The position numbers and the translations under genes are program-made. Under the pieces are notes generated by a model, which searched no databases, was not told the origin of the DNA, and was given only the letters and a program-made list of their open reading frames with translations. From Spirosoma radiotolerans (GTDB lineage: Bacteria; Bacteroidota; Bacteroidia; Cytophagales; Spirosomataceae), in contig NZ_CP010429.1 of NCBI RefSeq assembly GCF_000974425.1, positions 5,503,501-5,567,500 of the forward strand: 64,000 nucleotides of DNA. Reading direction: 5' to 3'. Position 1 is the stretch's first letter, and every line of letters begins with the position of its first letter. Positions 28,789 to 39,200 of this stretch are shown here, one piece after another.

Positions 28789-29623
28789 GTCTTCTGCTTT
28801 AGGCTTTGGTTGTGCGCCAATACTAGGCTCGGTTGATAAAGTAAAGGCGCAACGAGCGCTCGACTGTGCTCTCGATTGTGGCATTACCCACCTCGACCTA
28901 GCCCGTTCTTATGGGTACGGAGAAGCTGAAGAATTTGTTGGAAAGCGCATCAAAGGCCGTCGGGACCGGGTAGTTCTGGCCAGTAAATTTGGGGTTCAGG
29001 CAAACTGGAAAGCCGCCTTGTTCAGACCAGTCAAACCACTGGTCCGCGTGATGCTGGATACCTGGCGCAGGCAGTCTTCGCCAGAAAAAATAACATTGAC
29101 ATCGAATAAGCCAACTAGCGTAGCTGATCGTTTCCATGACCGAATTCCACTGCGGGCCATGCAGATGCGCCAAAGTCTGGAAAAGAGTTTGCGGGCGCTA
29201 AACACGGATTATCTGGATTATTTTTTCATTCATGAGCCCCAGGAGGATCTTATCTACTTTGATGAATTAGCGCTCACGGCCGAGCAATTGAAGAGGGAAG
29301 GAAAAATCCGGGCCTGGGGGCTAGCTTATTTTAGGTCACAGGAGCCTATCCACAAAGCCTATCTCTCGAATTTCGATGTTCTGCAATTCGACAATTCTCC
29401 GGGTTCACCAGGATACGATCATGTGGTAGCAGAGCGGGGTTCACGAGCTAATATTTTATTCTCACCACTCAGCGGAGGCACAAAAACCATGACGCCATCC
29501 GAAAAGCTCAACAAGCTTTTTGAAGACTTTCCCAATAGTGTAGTCCTTTGCTCGATGTTTAATCAGCAACATTTAAAAAATAATATTGAGTCAATACGTT
29601 CATTCAATAATAGTATACTATAA
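28757..29623 (+). CDS. Aldo/keto reductase
   Basis: This 288-residue TIM-barrel oxidoreductase starts inside the end of the GMC gene, overlapping it by 32 bases. SALGFGCAPILGSVD opens the barrel. GITHLDLARSYGYGEAEEFVG holds the catalytic Asp and Tyr, LASKFG the Lys, and DYFFIHEP the His, so the tetrad looks complete. The C-terminal cofactor region (ILFSPLSGGTKTM, VVLCSMFNQQHLKNNI) is somewhat shorter than in typical 310-330-residue members. It would reduce an aldehyde or ketone with NAD(P)H. Next to an FAD oxidoreductase this suggests a two-step redox change, such as epimerisation through a keto intermediate. That pairing is inference. Confidence 0.87.
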   Translation: MKTVELVSGIKSSALGFGCAPILGSVDKVKAQRALDCALDCGITHLDLARSYGYGEAEEFVGKRIKGRRDRVVLASKFGVQANWKAALFRPVKPLVRVMLDTWRRQSSPEKITLTSNKPTSVADRFHDRIPLRAMQMRQSLEKSLRALNTDYLDYFFIHEPQEDLIYFDELALTAEQLKREGKIRAWGLAYFRSQEPIHKAYLSNFDVLQFDNSPGSPGYDHVVAERGSRANILFSPLSGGTKTMTPSEKLNKLFEDFPNSVVLCSMFNQQHLKNNIESIRSFNNSIL

Positions 29624-29664
29624 ATGTACTACTCAGTTAGCCGAATCGATAAACATAAAACAAC

Positions 29665-29710
29665 TATATGTAAAGCCAGCTATAAGTAACCGACTTTACA
29701 TATACTTTTA
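29665..29710 (+). terminator. Hairpin after the aldo/keto reductase gene
   Basis: Thirteen-base arms (29665-29677 and 29692-29704, one mismatch) flank a 14-base loop, followed by CTTTTA. It probably terminates the first EPS transcription unit, 42 bases after the last stop. Confidence 0.55.
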
Positions 29711-30051
29711 ACTGGAAATAAGTTTATTTTCAAAGAAAAAATACTGGCTAATCAATCATAGCAGGCCTGTAATTTAAGAGAAACAAGTAGACTATATCAA
29801 CAAAAAATAGTATACCATTTTCTACATATCTGCTTATAATCAGGCAACGGCTAAAAATGCTTTATTTTAGTAAACAATCAGCAAAATAAAGTACGTCATT
29901 AATAACGCATTGGCAAAAATTTTACTTAGCGGAAATAAAAACTGATTATCAATCAGTTAAGCTAAATTTCATCTTAATTTATAGAAAGAATGGCTCTTTT
30001 TCGGGTAAATCAGAATAGCGGTTATCAAAGTAATAAACAGTAGACTAAATA

Positions 30052-30174
30052 ATGACTATCAACTTTTTTAAGAAGCTTACTATTTACGTTTTTCAATTAT
30101 TGGTAATATTTATTTGGACCTTAGTCATCAAGTTGCCTGAAAAGACAGTCATCTTCCTTAATAAAGTATATTGA
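30052..30174 (+). CDS. Candidate 40-aa membrane peptide
   Basis: ATG to TGA encodes 40 residues, starting MTINFFKKL, with a hydrophobic segment around residues 9-26 and a polar tail LPEKTVIFLNKVY. The basic residues before the span would orient it with the N-terminus inside. The surrounding DNA is AT-rich, so a chance hydrophobic ORF is quite possible. No homology is recognised. Confidence 0.25.
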   Translation: MTINFFKKLTIYVFQLLVIFIWTLVIKLPEKTVIFLNKVY

Positions 30175-30199
30175 TTTTTCATATCGATTAACCACCTGA

Positions 30200-30264
30200 A
30201 AATCAGAAGTTTTACTTGTTTATTCTGTATCAAATGAGTAGTCTTGTAGTATGACTTTTTATCC
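30200..30264 (+). ncRNA. Conserved 65-base element, copy 1 (candidate small RNA or attenuator)
   Basis: This stretch aligns without gaps to 52650-52714, 48 of 65 bases identical by my count. It begins AAATCAGAAG in both copies and ends GACTTTTTATCC. The end looks like a weak intrinsic terminator: AGTC pairs with GACT before a T5 run. The second copy has a better stem. A small RNA or a leader attenuator would fit; either is an inference. Confidence 0.4.
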
Positions 30265-30332
30265 ATTTTATTTCTCTTCTGAATGAACCTACCCGGTTAC
30301 CGTTGAGGAAGTACCCGTAATTTACGCCGATC

Positions 30333-30455
30333 ATGAAACACTCTTCTAATTCAGTATTCACAAAAGTGGAAATCATAAAAATACCAGGCGAACCTGTTCG
30401 TCAATATAGGCTACCAAAAAACAGGCTGCATCTTAATGGTTCGCTTAGCAGCTAG
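30333..30455 (+). CDS. Candidate 40-aa small ORF (MKH type, copy 1)
   Basis: The ORF starts 69 bases after the end of the conserved element, MKHSSNSVFTKVEIIKIPGE, and stops at TAG. A second small ORF also starting MKH lies 71 bases after the other element copy (52785). The similar spacing is the only support. Beyond the first three residues the two peptides show little identity. No function is inferred. Confidence 0.25.
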   Translation: MKHSSNSVFTKVEIIKIPGEPVRQYRLPKNRLHLNGSLSS

Positions 30456-30804
30456 CCAAGTATGAACGCACAAGTTCCGAGGTTTTTGATCGGTGAAGTC
30501 TAATCTGAATAAAAAAAGTGCTATCCAGGAATTACATCTTAATTGATCTATCCTCAGCGCTTATTTTCTAGTCTATTTGTCAGACCAATCAGTTATCATT
30601 TTCAAGGTAGAGTAGGCATCATGTACATTAAATTTTTCGATTAAACAATCACCATTTACATAAGGCTTCTACCACACGTCATCTTAACTATGAGGCTCAT
30701 TAATTACTAAGTAAGAAGCCATTTTATGCAGATGCTATAACCGATCAGGAAGTGCATTTATCGACAAGCAGCGTTCATCTAAAAGTAAACTAGTTCGATA
30801 CATT

Positions 30805-31638
30805 ATGATATCAGTTCTCATACTTACCAAAGACGAAGAACAGGATTTACCCAAATGCCTGAAGTCCGTGTCATGGTGCGATGATATTCATGTATTCGAT
30901 TCATTTAGCAATGATCGAACGGTTGAAATAGCTCAGAAAGCGGGGGCAATCGTTACACAGCGAAAATTCGATAGTTATGCGGCCCAACGTAACGCTGCGT
31001 TACGAGATTTACCGTACAAATATCCATGGTTGTTTATTCTGGATGCAGACGAGCAAATTCCCGGTCAGTTGCTTTCTGTAATGCAGGAACATATCCAAAA
31101 AGCAACGGATACAACCAACGGTTTTCGGCTTAGGCGAAGAGATTACATTGGCAAAAAATGGCTCAAATATTCTCAAATGACGCCTTTTTATATTCGCCTG
31201 GTCCGTTTGGGGAAAGCCCATTATCATCGGGAAATTAATGAAGTTCTGGAGGTTGACGGAACGGTAGAAGAAATCGACGGCTATTTCAACCATTACCCGT
31301 TTTCGAAAGGGTTTCGGCACTGGCTCAACAAACACAACCAGTACTCATCCATGGAGGCTAAGCGCTGGGTTGAAGAGCATAAGGGGAATATCAAATTCTC
31401 GGTAAAAAAGGCCTTACTCAACCGTGATTTCAGCGACCAGCGCTACCACCAGAAAGGCCTTTTCTACAAGTTACCCGGTCGGCCGCTGATCAAGTGGTTT
31501 TACATGGTTTTCTGGCGTCTCTCTTTTCTCGACGGCCAGGCTGGCTTAACCAACGCAACCCTTCAGGCGATTTACGAGTATTTTATTGTACTGAAAACGA
31601 AGGAGTTATTAAGAGAACAGGAGCATCTGAATAGCTAG
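30805..31638 (+). CDS. Glycosyltransferase family 2 (WaaE/KdtX-like)
   Basis: This 277-residue GT-A enzyme has MISVLILTKDEEQDLPKCL and the nucleotide-sugar site DDIHVFDSFSNDRT, with the metal-binding DAD in WLFILDADEQIP. The acceptor half has HREINEVLEV and GYFNHYPFSKGFRHWLNKHN. The N-terminus and overall length match the LPS core WaaE/LgtF-like group. It probably adds a glucose- or similar residue to a lipid-linked acceptor at the inner membrane. It begins a new co-directional unit after the long spacer and is followed at 57 bases by a WcaI-like gene. Confidence 0.9.
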   Translation: MISVLILTKDEEQDLPKCLKSVSWCDDIHVFDSFSNDRTVEIAQKAGAIVTQRKFDSYAAQRNAALRDLPYKYPWLFILDADEQIPGQLLSVMQEHIQKATDTTNGFRLRRRDYIGKKWLKYSQMTPFYIRLVRLGKAHYHREINEVLEVDGTVEEIDGYFNHYPFSKGFRHWLNKHNQYSSMEAKRWVEEHKGNIKFSVKKALLNRDFSDQRYHQKGLFYKLPGRPLIKWFYMVFWRLSFLDGQAGLTNATLQAIYEYFIVLKTKELLREQEHLNS

Positions 31639-31695
31639 CTCCCGACACTATACAACCTGAAAGAATCTTCCTCTTTTTAAAGCATTTACAGGCTA

Positions 31696-32961
31696 ATGAA
31701 CATTTTAATTTACGACATTAATTATGCGCCGGAACTTACAGGAGTCGGCAGATATACGGGTGAGATGGGTGCCTGGCTGGCCCAACAGGGCCATTCGGTA
31801 CGCGTGATCACTGGCATGCCCTATTACCCGGAATGGAAAGTGCACAAGCAGTATAGAGGAAAGCTATGGTTTACCGAAACTATTGAGGGGGCAACTGTTA
31901 ATCGCTGCCCGTTCTACGTTCCTGCCAAGGTGACATCGCTGACCCGAATTCTCCATGAATTCTCCTTTGTGGCCAGCAGCCTGATTTACTGGTTGGGTAT
32001 TTTTTTCGCTAAGCGTTACGATGTTGTCATCTGTATATCGCCACCGTTCCACATCGGCATATTACCCGTTATTTATACGAGGCTTCGTAAAGTACCGCTC
32101 TGGTGTCATATACAGGACTTGCAAATCGATATGGCCAAAGAGCTGAAGATGTTCAAAAACAAGAACTTCCTGAAACTGCTGTTTCTGATAGAAGAATTTA
32201 TTCTGAAGCGATGCACCGTTGTGTCCACCATCAGCGAGGGAATGGTGCGTAAAGTAGCCCAAAAAAATGTGATTCAATCGACCTGCTTGTTATTCCCGAA
32301 CTGGGTAGATGAATTCTCCATCAAACCCTTACCGCGTGAGGAATCGCTGCGGAAAGAGCTAGGCCTGAGTGAGCACGATCAAGTGGTTATGTATTCCGGT
32401 AGCCTGGGTGAAAAACAGGGTCTGGAATTGATCATTGATGCCGCCAATCATTTCGCGGTCAAAAGCAACGTCAAATTTTTGATTTTTGGTGCCGGGGGAG
32501 CCAAATCATCATTGGAATCTCTAGTGAAAGAGAGAAACCTGACAAACGTATGGTTCCATCCGTTACAGCCTTATGAAAAGTTATCAGCCCTTTTGGCCAC
32601 GGCTGATATTCATCTGGTTCTGCAAAAAAAATCAGCCTCTGACTTAGTGCTTCCGTCAAAGTTAACGGGTATTCTGGCGGCTGGCGGGTGCGCGTTAGTC
32701 TCTGCCACACCCGGCACCACGCTGTACGATATTATCAACCGCCATCAGATCGGTATGCTGATCGAGCCGGAATCGAGCGAAGCGTTGATTAAGGGGATAA
32801 ACAAAGCGCTGAGCCTCGACTTATCCGAAATAAAGGCGAGGGCACGGTTATTTGCCAGAAATAACCTTGAAAAACAGGCTATTCTTCAGCAGTTCGAACG
32901 AGAGCTATTGGCTTTACAAAACGTGCCCAGCCCAATCGAGGAAAGCGTTTTACCCATATGA
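31696..32961 (+). CDS. WcaI-family glycosyltransferase
   Basis: This 421-residue GT-B enzyme starts MNILIYDINYAPELTGVGRY and continues with VRVITGMPYYPEWKV, the opening characteristic of colanic-acid WcaI glycosyltransferases (fucosyltransferase-like). Other marks are PPFHIGILPVIY, CHIQDLQIDMAKEL, the phosphate-binding MYSGSLGEKQGLELII, and the donor-binding VLPSKLTGILAAGGCALVSA. It probably transfers a deoxyhexose or other sugar during repeat-unit assembly. The sugar identity cannot be read from sequence. It is the last polysaccharide gene before the NRPS-PKS pair. Confidence 0.9.
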   Translation: MNILIYDINYAPELTGVGRYTGEMGAWLAQQGHSVRVITGMPYYPEWKVHKQYRGKLWFTETIEGATVNRCPFYVPAKVTSLTRILHEFSFVASSLIYWLGIFFAKRYDVVICISPPFHIGILPVIYTRLRKVPLWCHIQDLQIDMAKELKMFKNKNFLKLLFLIEEFILKRCTVVSTISEGMVRKVAQKNVIQSTCLLFPNWVDEFSIKPLPREESLRKELGLSEHDQVVMYSGSLGEKQGLELIIDAANHFAVKSNVKFLIFGAGGAKSSLESLVKERNLTNVWFHPLQPYEKLSALLATADIHLVLQKKSASDLVLPSKLTGILAAGGCALVSATPGTTLYDIINRHQIGMLIEPESSEALIKGINKALSLDLSEIKARARLFARNNLEKQAILQQFERELLALQNVPSPIEESVLPI

Positions 32962-33124
32962 TAGTAGCTCAACCAAGCTTTCTTAAATCATACATAAACC
33001 TACTACCTTAACTAAGCAGTCCATACCATTAACCTATAGGTGGCTCCCATTAACGGCCATCGCAATACCGATCCTTTGTCACAACTACTCTAGTCTGAAA
33101 CATTACGTCCTTTTTTTATTCATA

Positions 33125-33217
33125 ACAGGCCTTAGGCAATACCGGATTGAAACCGGGTGCAAATGACCTACCTGATGCATTGCACCGGCTTTCAACCCGG
33201 TGTTGCCTAAGGCCTGT
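33125..33217. repeat. Long imperfect inverted repeat upstream of the NRPS genes
   Basis: Thirty-six-base arms (33125-33160 and 33182-33217) pair with four differences around 21 bases. It lies between the WcaI-like gene and the NRPS gene and ends 37 bases before the NRPS start codon. It could terminate the upstream unit or act in the NRPS leader. No T run follows. Confidence 0.75.
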
Positions 33218-33254
33218 GCAAATCCGCTTTCGAGTGTTATAAATTCTGTAGGCG

Positions 33255-36200
33255 ATGAGAGACATATACCACACCGATTTCCTTAGTAAAAATGCATTAA
33301 CTGAGCCTGGTCCTCAAGAGGTAGCTAACTACCCAAACGAGCAGACGATCACCGCTTTATTTTCTGAACAGGTTAGTAAGCACCCGCAGTGTGTTGCCGT
33401 ACAATTTGACGGCCAGCAACTGACCTATCGCCAGCTAGACGAGCGGTCCTCCCAATTGGCCAATTACCTCCGGAAGCGTGGCGTGACGGAAGAAACGCTT
33501 GTGCCGATTTGCCTTAACCGCTCCCTGGAAATGATTATTGGCCTGCTGGCTATTCTGAAGGCAGGGGGTGCCTATGTACCCATCGAGCCAGATTATCCGC
33601 GGGAACGGTTACAGTATATTCTTTCGGATACCGGGGCAACTGTCATCGTTACTAATGTTCAATCGGTCCAGGCGTTGGCAGACTTTACGCAACCACTAAT
33701 CTACATTGACCGGGATTGGGAAGCCATTGCACAAGAATCAACGCAAGCTCCAGATACGGCGTTGGCTCCTCACAATCTGGCTTATGTCATCTATACGTCG
33801 GGCTCGACCGGGCAACCCAAAGGAGTTTTGATTGAGCATCGGTCAATAGCGAATGAAATCAGTAGCTACTCCTCGCTGTTTGGCTTCGATAGTTCGGATA
33901 AGCAGTTGGTGTTGGCCAATTTCACATTCGATGCCTCCGTCGAGCAAATTTTCGTGCCGCTGATTAGTGGCGCTTGTGTTGTTTTGATTTCGATGAGTGA
34001 TCAGCTCGATCCGCACACATTAGCCAAAACAATTGACGAAGCGGGCATTACGCACTTCCAAACCACGCCAACCTTTTTAAGAACGATAAAACCGCAACCC
34101 TACACGCGCCTGAAACGCGTTTGTTCGGGTGGCGAAGCTTGCCCGATTGAACTGGCCGAACAGTGGAGTCCATACGTTCGCTTTTTCAATAAATATGGCC
34201 CCACCGAAACCGCCGTTAACGTAAGCTATCATTCGTACAGTCAGGAAAAAAAATACGAAACGCATCTCCCGATTGGAAAGCCCCTACCGAATACACAATT
34301 CTATGTTTTAGATGCCGATAATACGGCCGTGCCAGTTGGCGGAACGGGCGAACTGCATGTTAGTGGCATTCAGGTAGCCCGAGGCTATTTGAATCAGGCT
34401 GCATTAACAGCCAGCAAGTTTGTGCATTCGGCAGTTGGCTTGGCCGGTTCACGCCTGTATAGAACGGGCGATTTGGTGCGGCTTCTGCCCGATGGTGAAC
34501 TAGTCTACGTAGGCCGAACCGACGATCAGGTAAAAGTCAGAGGGTATCGAATCGAAGTAGGCGAAATCGAACAGGTGCTCAACCATCATCCGTCGATTCG
34601 TCAGTCTGTGGTCGTGACGAAAGAGGATTCGATGGGTGCCAACCAGTTGGTAGCCTATGTGATACCGGAAAAAGAATTCGACAAAGAAATCATTACGCTT
34701 TATCTAAAAAATAAGTTGCCCGACTACATGGCACCTGCCTATGTTGTTGAAATAGATCGTTTTCCAATGAACAACAGCGGCAAAACAGATCGGAAAGCGC
34801 TGGCTACGTTGGCCATCAAAAGGCCCGAATTAGCTACCCTGTACCGAGCTCCTGAAACTAGTCTGGAAAAACAGATCGCTGATCTGTGGAAATCATTACT
34901 CCACCTGGACGAAGTGGGTACGGACGACAATTTCTTCGCTCTGGGCGGAAATTCTTTATTGGCCGTAAACTTCGTTGCTGCGCTACAAGAGCGATTCGAT
35001 TATCGATTACCAATTGCCAGGCTGTATCAATACAGAACGATCAAAAACATAGCCCAATTTCTGGAGCGGAAAGACGACAGGCAGGTAAAAACAAAGCCAG
35101 AAAAGCCGTCAGCTAGCCAGCGAACCGATGAAGTCGCGGTAATTGGTATGGCTGGGCGCTTCCCTGGCGCGAATACGGTTGATGAGCTCTGGACACTTTT
35201 AAAAGAAGGGAAAGAGGCCATCCGCTTCTTTTCCGATCAGGAACTGGACCCGAGTATACCTGATCACGTAAAAGCTGACCCAATGTATGTAAAAGCCCGG
35301 GGTATCATCGACAACGTCGACAAATTTGATCCTGCCTTTTTTGGCATTAACCCAAAAATGGCGGAGTTAATGGACCCGCAGCAGCGTATCTTTTTGGAAA
35401 TAGCCTGGGAGGCCCTGGAAAGTGCGGGCTATGTACCAGAAAAACAGGAGGGTCAGATTGGCGTTTTTGCCGGGTGCCGGTTCAATTCCTATTACCTGAA
35501 TAATCTTGCTTCGAATCCGGATCTAGTTGATAAGGCGGGCTTTTTCAACGTCATGACCTTCAATGACAAGGACTATATTTCGTCAAGGACAGCCTATGCC
35601 TTGAATTTAAAAGGGCCTGCGGTTACCGTGCAATCGGCCTGCTCCACCTCACTGCTGGCCATTGCGCAGGCCGTAGAGAGTATCCGTAAAGGGCAGTGTG
35701 CGATGGCACTGGCCGGTGGAGCTACCGTTACAGCACCCGTCAACAGTGGGCATTTGTACGAAGAGGGGTCCATTCTGAGTAGCGACGGGCATTGCCGACC
35801 GTTTGATGCAAACGCCAGGGGAACCGTATTCAGCGATGGCGCGGGGGTTGTTCTGCTGAAAAGCCGACAGCAGGCCGAAAAAGATGGGGACACGATATAT
35901 GCCATTATCAGGGGCGTTGGTGTAACTAACGACGGTGGCGACAAGGGCAGTTTTTCCGCTCCGAGTTCCGATGGGCAGGCGGGTGCCATCAACATGGCGA
36001 TGCAGGACGCCGGGGTGGACCCGTCTTCTATTTCGTATGTTGAAGCTCATGGTACAGCTACGCCCCTGGGCGACCCAATAGAAATAGAGGGGCTACGCAA
36101 AGCGTTTGGCACACAGGTCGAACAGCCCTTTTGTGCGCTGGGCTCCATCAAAAGCAACATTGGCCATCTGGTAAGCGCTGCCGGTGTTGCGGGATTTATA

Positions 36201-39200
36201 AAAACGGTTTTGAGTTTGTACCACCAGCAGCTTCCACCCTCTTTATTTTATGAAACGCCCAACCCAGCTATTGACTTCAGCAACAGTCCTTTTTATGTCA
36301 ACGCATCCTTAAAAGACTGGCAGTCAACCACGGTGCGCCGGGCGGGCGTTAGCTCATTTGGTGTGGGCGGCACAAACGTCCATGTTGTCCTGGAAGAAGT
36401 TGAGACAAAGGCGCCCCTGTCCACGAACGACAATAACCGGCCCTACCAGCTTATTACCTGGTCGGCAAAATCTGCTGACAGCCGTGACACCTATGTTCAA
36501 AGTCTGGCTACCTATTGTCGGCAGGCCCGTCAGGTCAATTTAGCCGATGTCGCCTTTACCCTGCAAACAGCCCGGTCAGCCTTTGCCCATCGCCGGTTTG
36601 TCGTGGCGACTTCGGCGGATGACTGTTTGGAAAAGCTCAATGCGCCATCGTCGGTTAACGTCCAAACGGTAAAACAGACTCCGGGACCAATCGTATTCAT
36701 GTTTCCTGGCCAAGGCTCCCAATACCCAAACATGGGTCGTGAATTATACGAAGATGAACCCGTATATCGCAACGCCATTGATGAATGTGCCGAACTGCTC
36801 GATGCCTATCTGGAAACAGACATACGGCAGGTTCTTTACTTCGATAAAGGCAACAAGAGTGCTGAAGAACGCCTGCAAAACACCCGCTATACCCAACCCG
36901 CTTTATTTAGTACAGAATATGCCCTGGCCAAATTATGGATGAGTTGGGGCATTGAACCCGCTATCCTGTGTGGCCATAGTATCGGCGAATTCTTGGCGGC
37001 TCATCTGGCCGGTGTTTTCACCCTGGCTGATGCCCTCAAACTGATCAGTATACGGGGGCGTCTGGTGAGCGAGCTCCCCCGCGGCAGCATGTTGTCTGTG
37101 CGTATGGAAGCCGAGAAGATTGGCGCGCTCATGCCTGAGCCTTTGTCCATTGCAGCCATCAACAGCCAAAAGCTTTGCGTCGTGGCGGGTCATGATGAAG
37201 ACATCGCTGATTTTGCCAGCGTTCTTGACAACATGGAGATTTCCAACCGGGTTCTATCGACCAGCCATGCGTTCCATTCCGTCATGATGGAGCCCGTCAT
37301 TGCTGACTTTGAAAAAGTACTCGCGGAGGTTTCCCTGAACACGCCGACCAAACCAATCGTATCGACGGTTACGGGCACCTGGCTATCGAATAGCGAAGCC
37401 ACCGACCCCCATTACTGGGCCACGCACCTACGCCTGACGGTCCGCTTTGCGGATGCGCTTGACTCGGTTCTAACGCAAAATCAGCCTATCCTTCTGGAGG
37501 TTGGGCCCGGCAATGCAACAGCCTCATTTGCCCGCCAGCAAGCCGGTTCCAAAGCGGCAACCATCCTGACCAGCCTGGAGCGTAAGGAGTCGAAAACCGA
37601 ATACGAGTCCGTGCTAAATGCCCTCGGTCAACTCTGGCTGAATGGGCTCGAACCCGATTGGCGAGCCTTCTACGCCCACCAGAACAGAAAACGGGTGACG
37701 CTGCCCACCTACGCCTTCGATAAGAAACGATACTGGATTGATCCAGCCGTTAAAGTTTCGCCAATGAACCACGTTCGGGATACACCGACGGCGCAGGGAC
37801 TACCGGACCAATTTCCTGCTGAACAACCTGTCTATTCTATCAAGATGAGAAAAGATATACTAGTCGATAAGGTCAAAGAAATACTGGAAGAAGCCTCGGG
37901 TATCGAGATGAAAAATGTGACGACTGATATGCATTTTCTGGAAATTGGTCTTGATTCACTGCTGCTCACCCAACTAGCCTTAGTCCTTAAAAAGCAATTC
38001 AATGTACCGATCACCTTCCGTCAGTTGAATGAGGAATATGCTACCCTCGATTCATTGGTCAACTACCTCGACGGCAACTTACCCGCCGGAGCCTATGAGC
38101 CGCCGGTTAGTCCGCCACCCGTTACCCAACACGGTTCGCCCACGGCTCAGGTCATGGCGCCCGCTCAACCGGATGGCGGTTCAGTCCTGGATTTAATGGC
38201 CCAGCAACTTCAGATTCTGTCGAAGCAGGTGGCACTGCTGCAGGCCGGAACCCAGAAAACGACCGCCATACCAGAAGGTGTAGCCAGCTTGAAAACAACC
38301 CGTGAGCCGGTTTTAATGACAAAGGCTGAGTTGACACCCGAAGAAGAAATTGAGCTAAAAAAACCATTTGGTGCCAGTGCCCGCATTGAGCGCCAGCTTA
38401 CAGAACTAAGCCCCAAACAACAGGCTTTTCTGCGGCAGCTAACGGACCGGTATAACCAAAAAACAAAGGGGAGCAAAGCCTATACGCAGGAACATCGCCC
38501 ATACATGGCCGACCCACGGGTGGTATCGGGCTTCAAGCCAGCCACGAAAGAACTTGTTTACCCCATTGTCATCAACAAATCCAGAGGCAGCCGCTTGTGG
38601 GATCTGGATGGCAATGAGTACATCGATATGCTCAATGGCTTCGGCTCGATTATGTTCGGATACCAGCCCGACTTTATCCGGCATGCCCTGTACAACCAGA
38701 TTGATAGCGGCTACGAGATTGGTCCGCAGCATGAACTGGCGGGTGAAGTAAGCCGGTTACTCTGCGATTTTACGGGTTTTGACCGAGTGGCGCTCTGCAA
38801 TACGGGCTCAGAGGCCGTACTGGGGGCCATGCGCATTGCGCGCACGGTTACTAACCGCTCACTGATTGTTGCGTTTTCCGGCTCGTATCATGGCATTGTC
38901 GACGAGGTCATCGTCCGGGGTTCCCAGCGGTTAAAATCGTTTCCGGCCTCACCGGGCATCATGCCGGAAGCCGTTCAGAACATGCTCATTCTGGAGTATG
39001 GCACCGATAAAAGCCTGAATATCATCCGGAAGCGGGCGCACGAATTAGCTGCTGTCCTGGTAGAGCCGGTGCAGAGTCGCCGACCCGAATTTGTCCCTGT
39101 CGACTTCCTTCACGAACTGCGGCAGCTTACGGCAGCTTCCGGAACAGCGTTGATTTTTGACGAAGTGATTACCGGCTTTCGAATGCACCCCGGCGGCACA

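Larger units (their letters stand above)
29624..30804. other. 1.18-kb AT-rich spacer splitting the EPS locus
   Basis: No gene of normal size is present. The spacer holds a terminator-like hairpin (29665-29710), a 40-codon membrane ORF (30052-30174), a 65-base element shared with 52650-52714, and a 40-codon ORF starting MKH (30333-30455). The 10-mer AAGTTTATTT at 29720 recurs in two other gene-free spacers. Confidence 0.6.
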
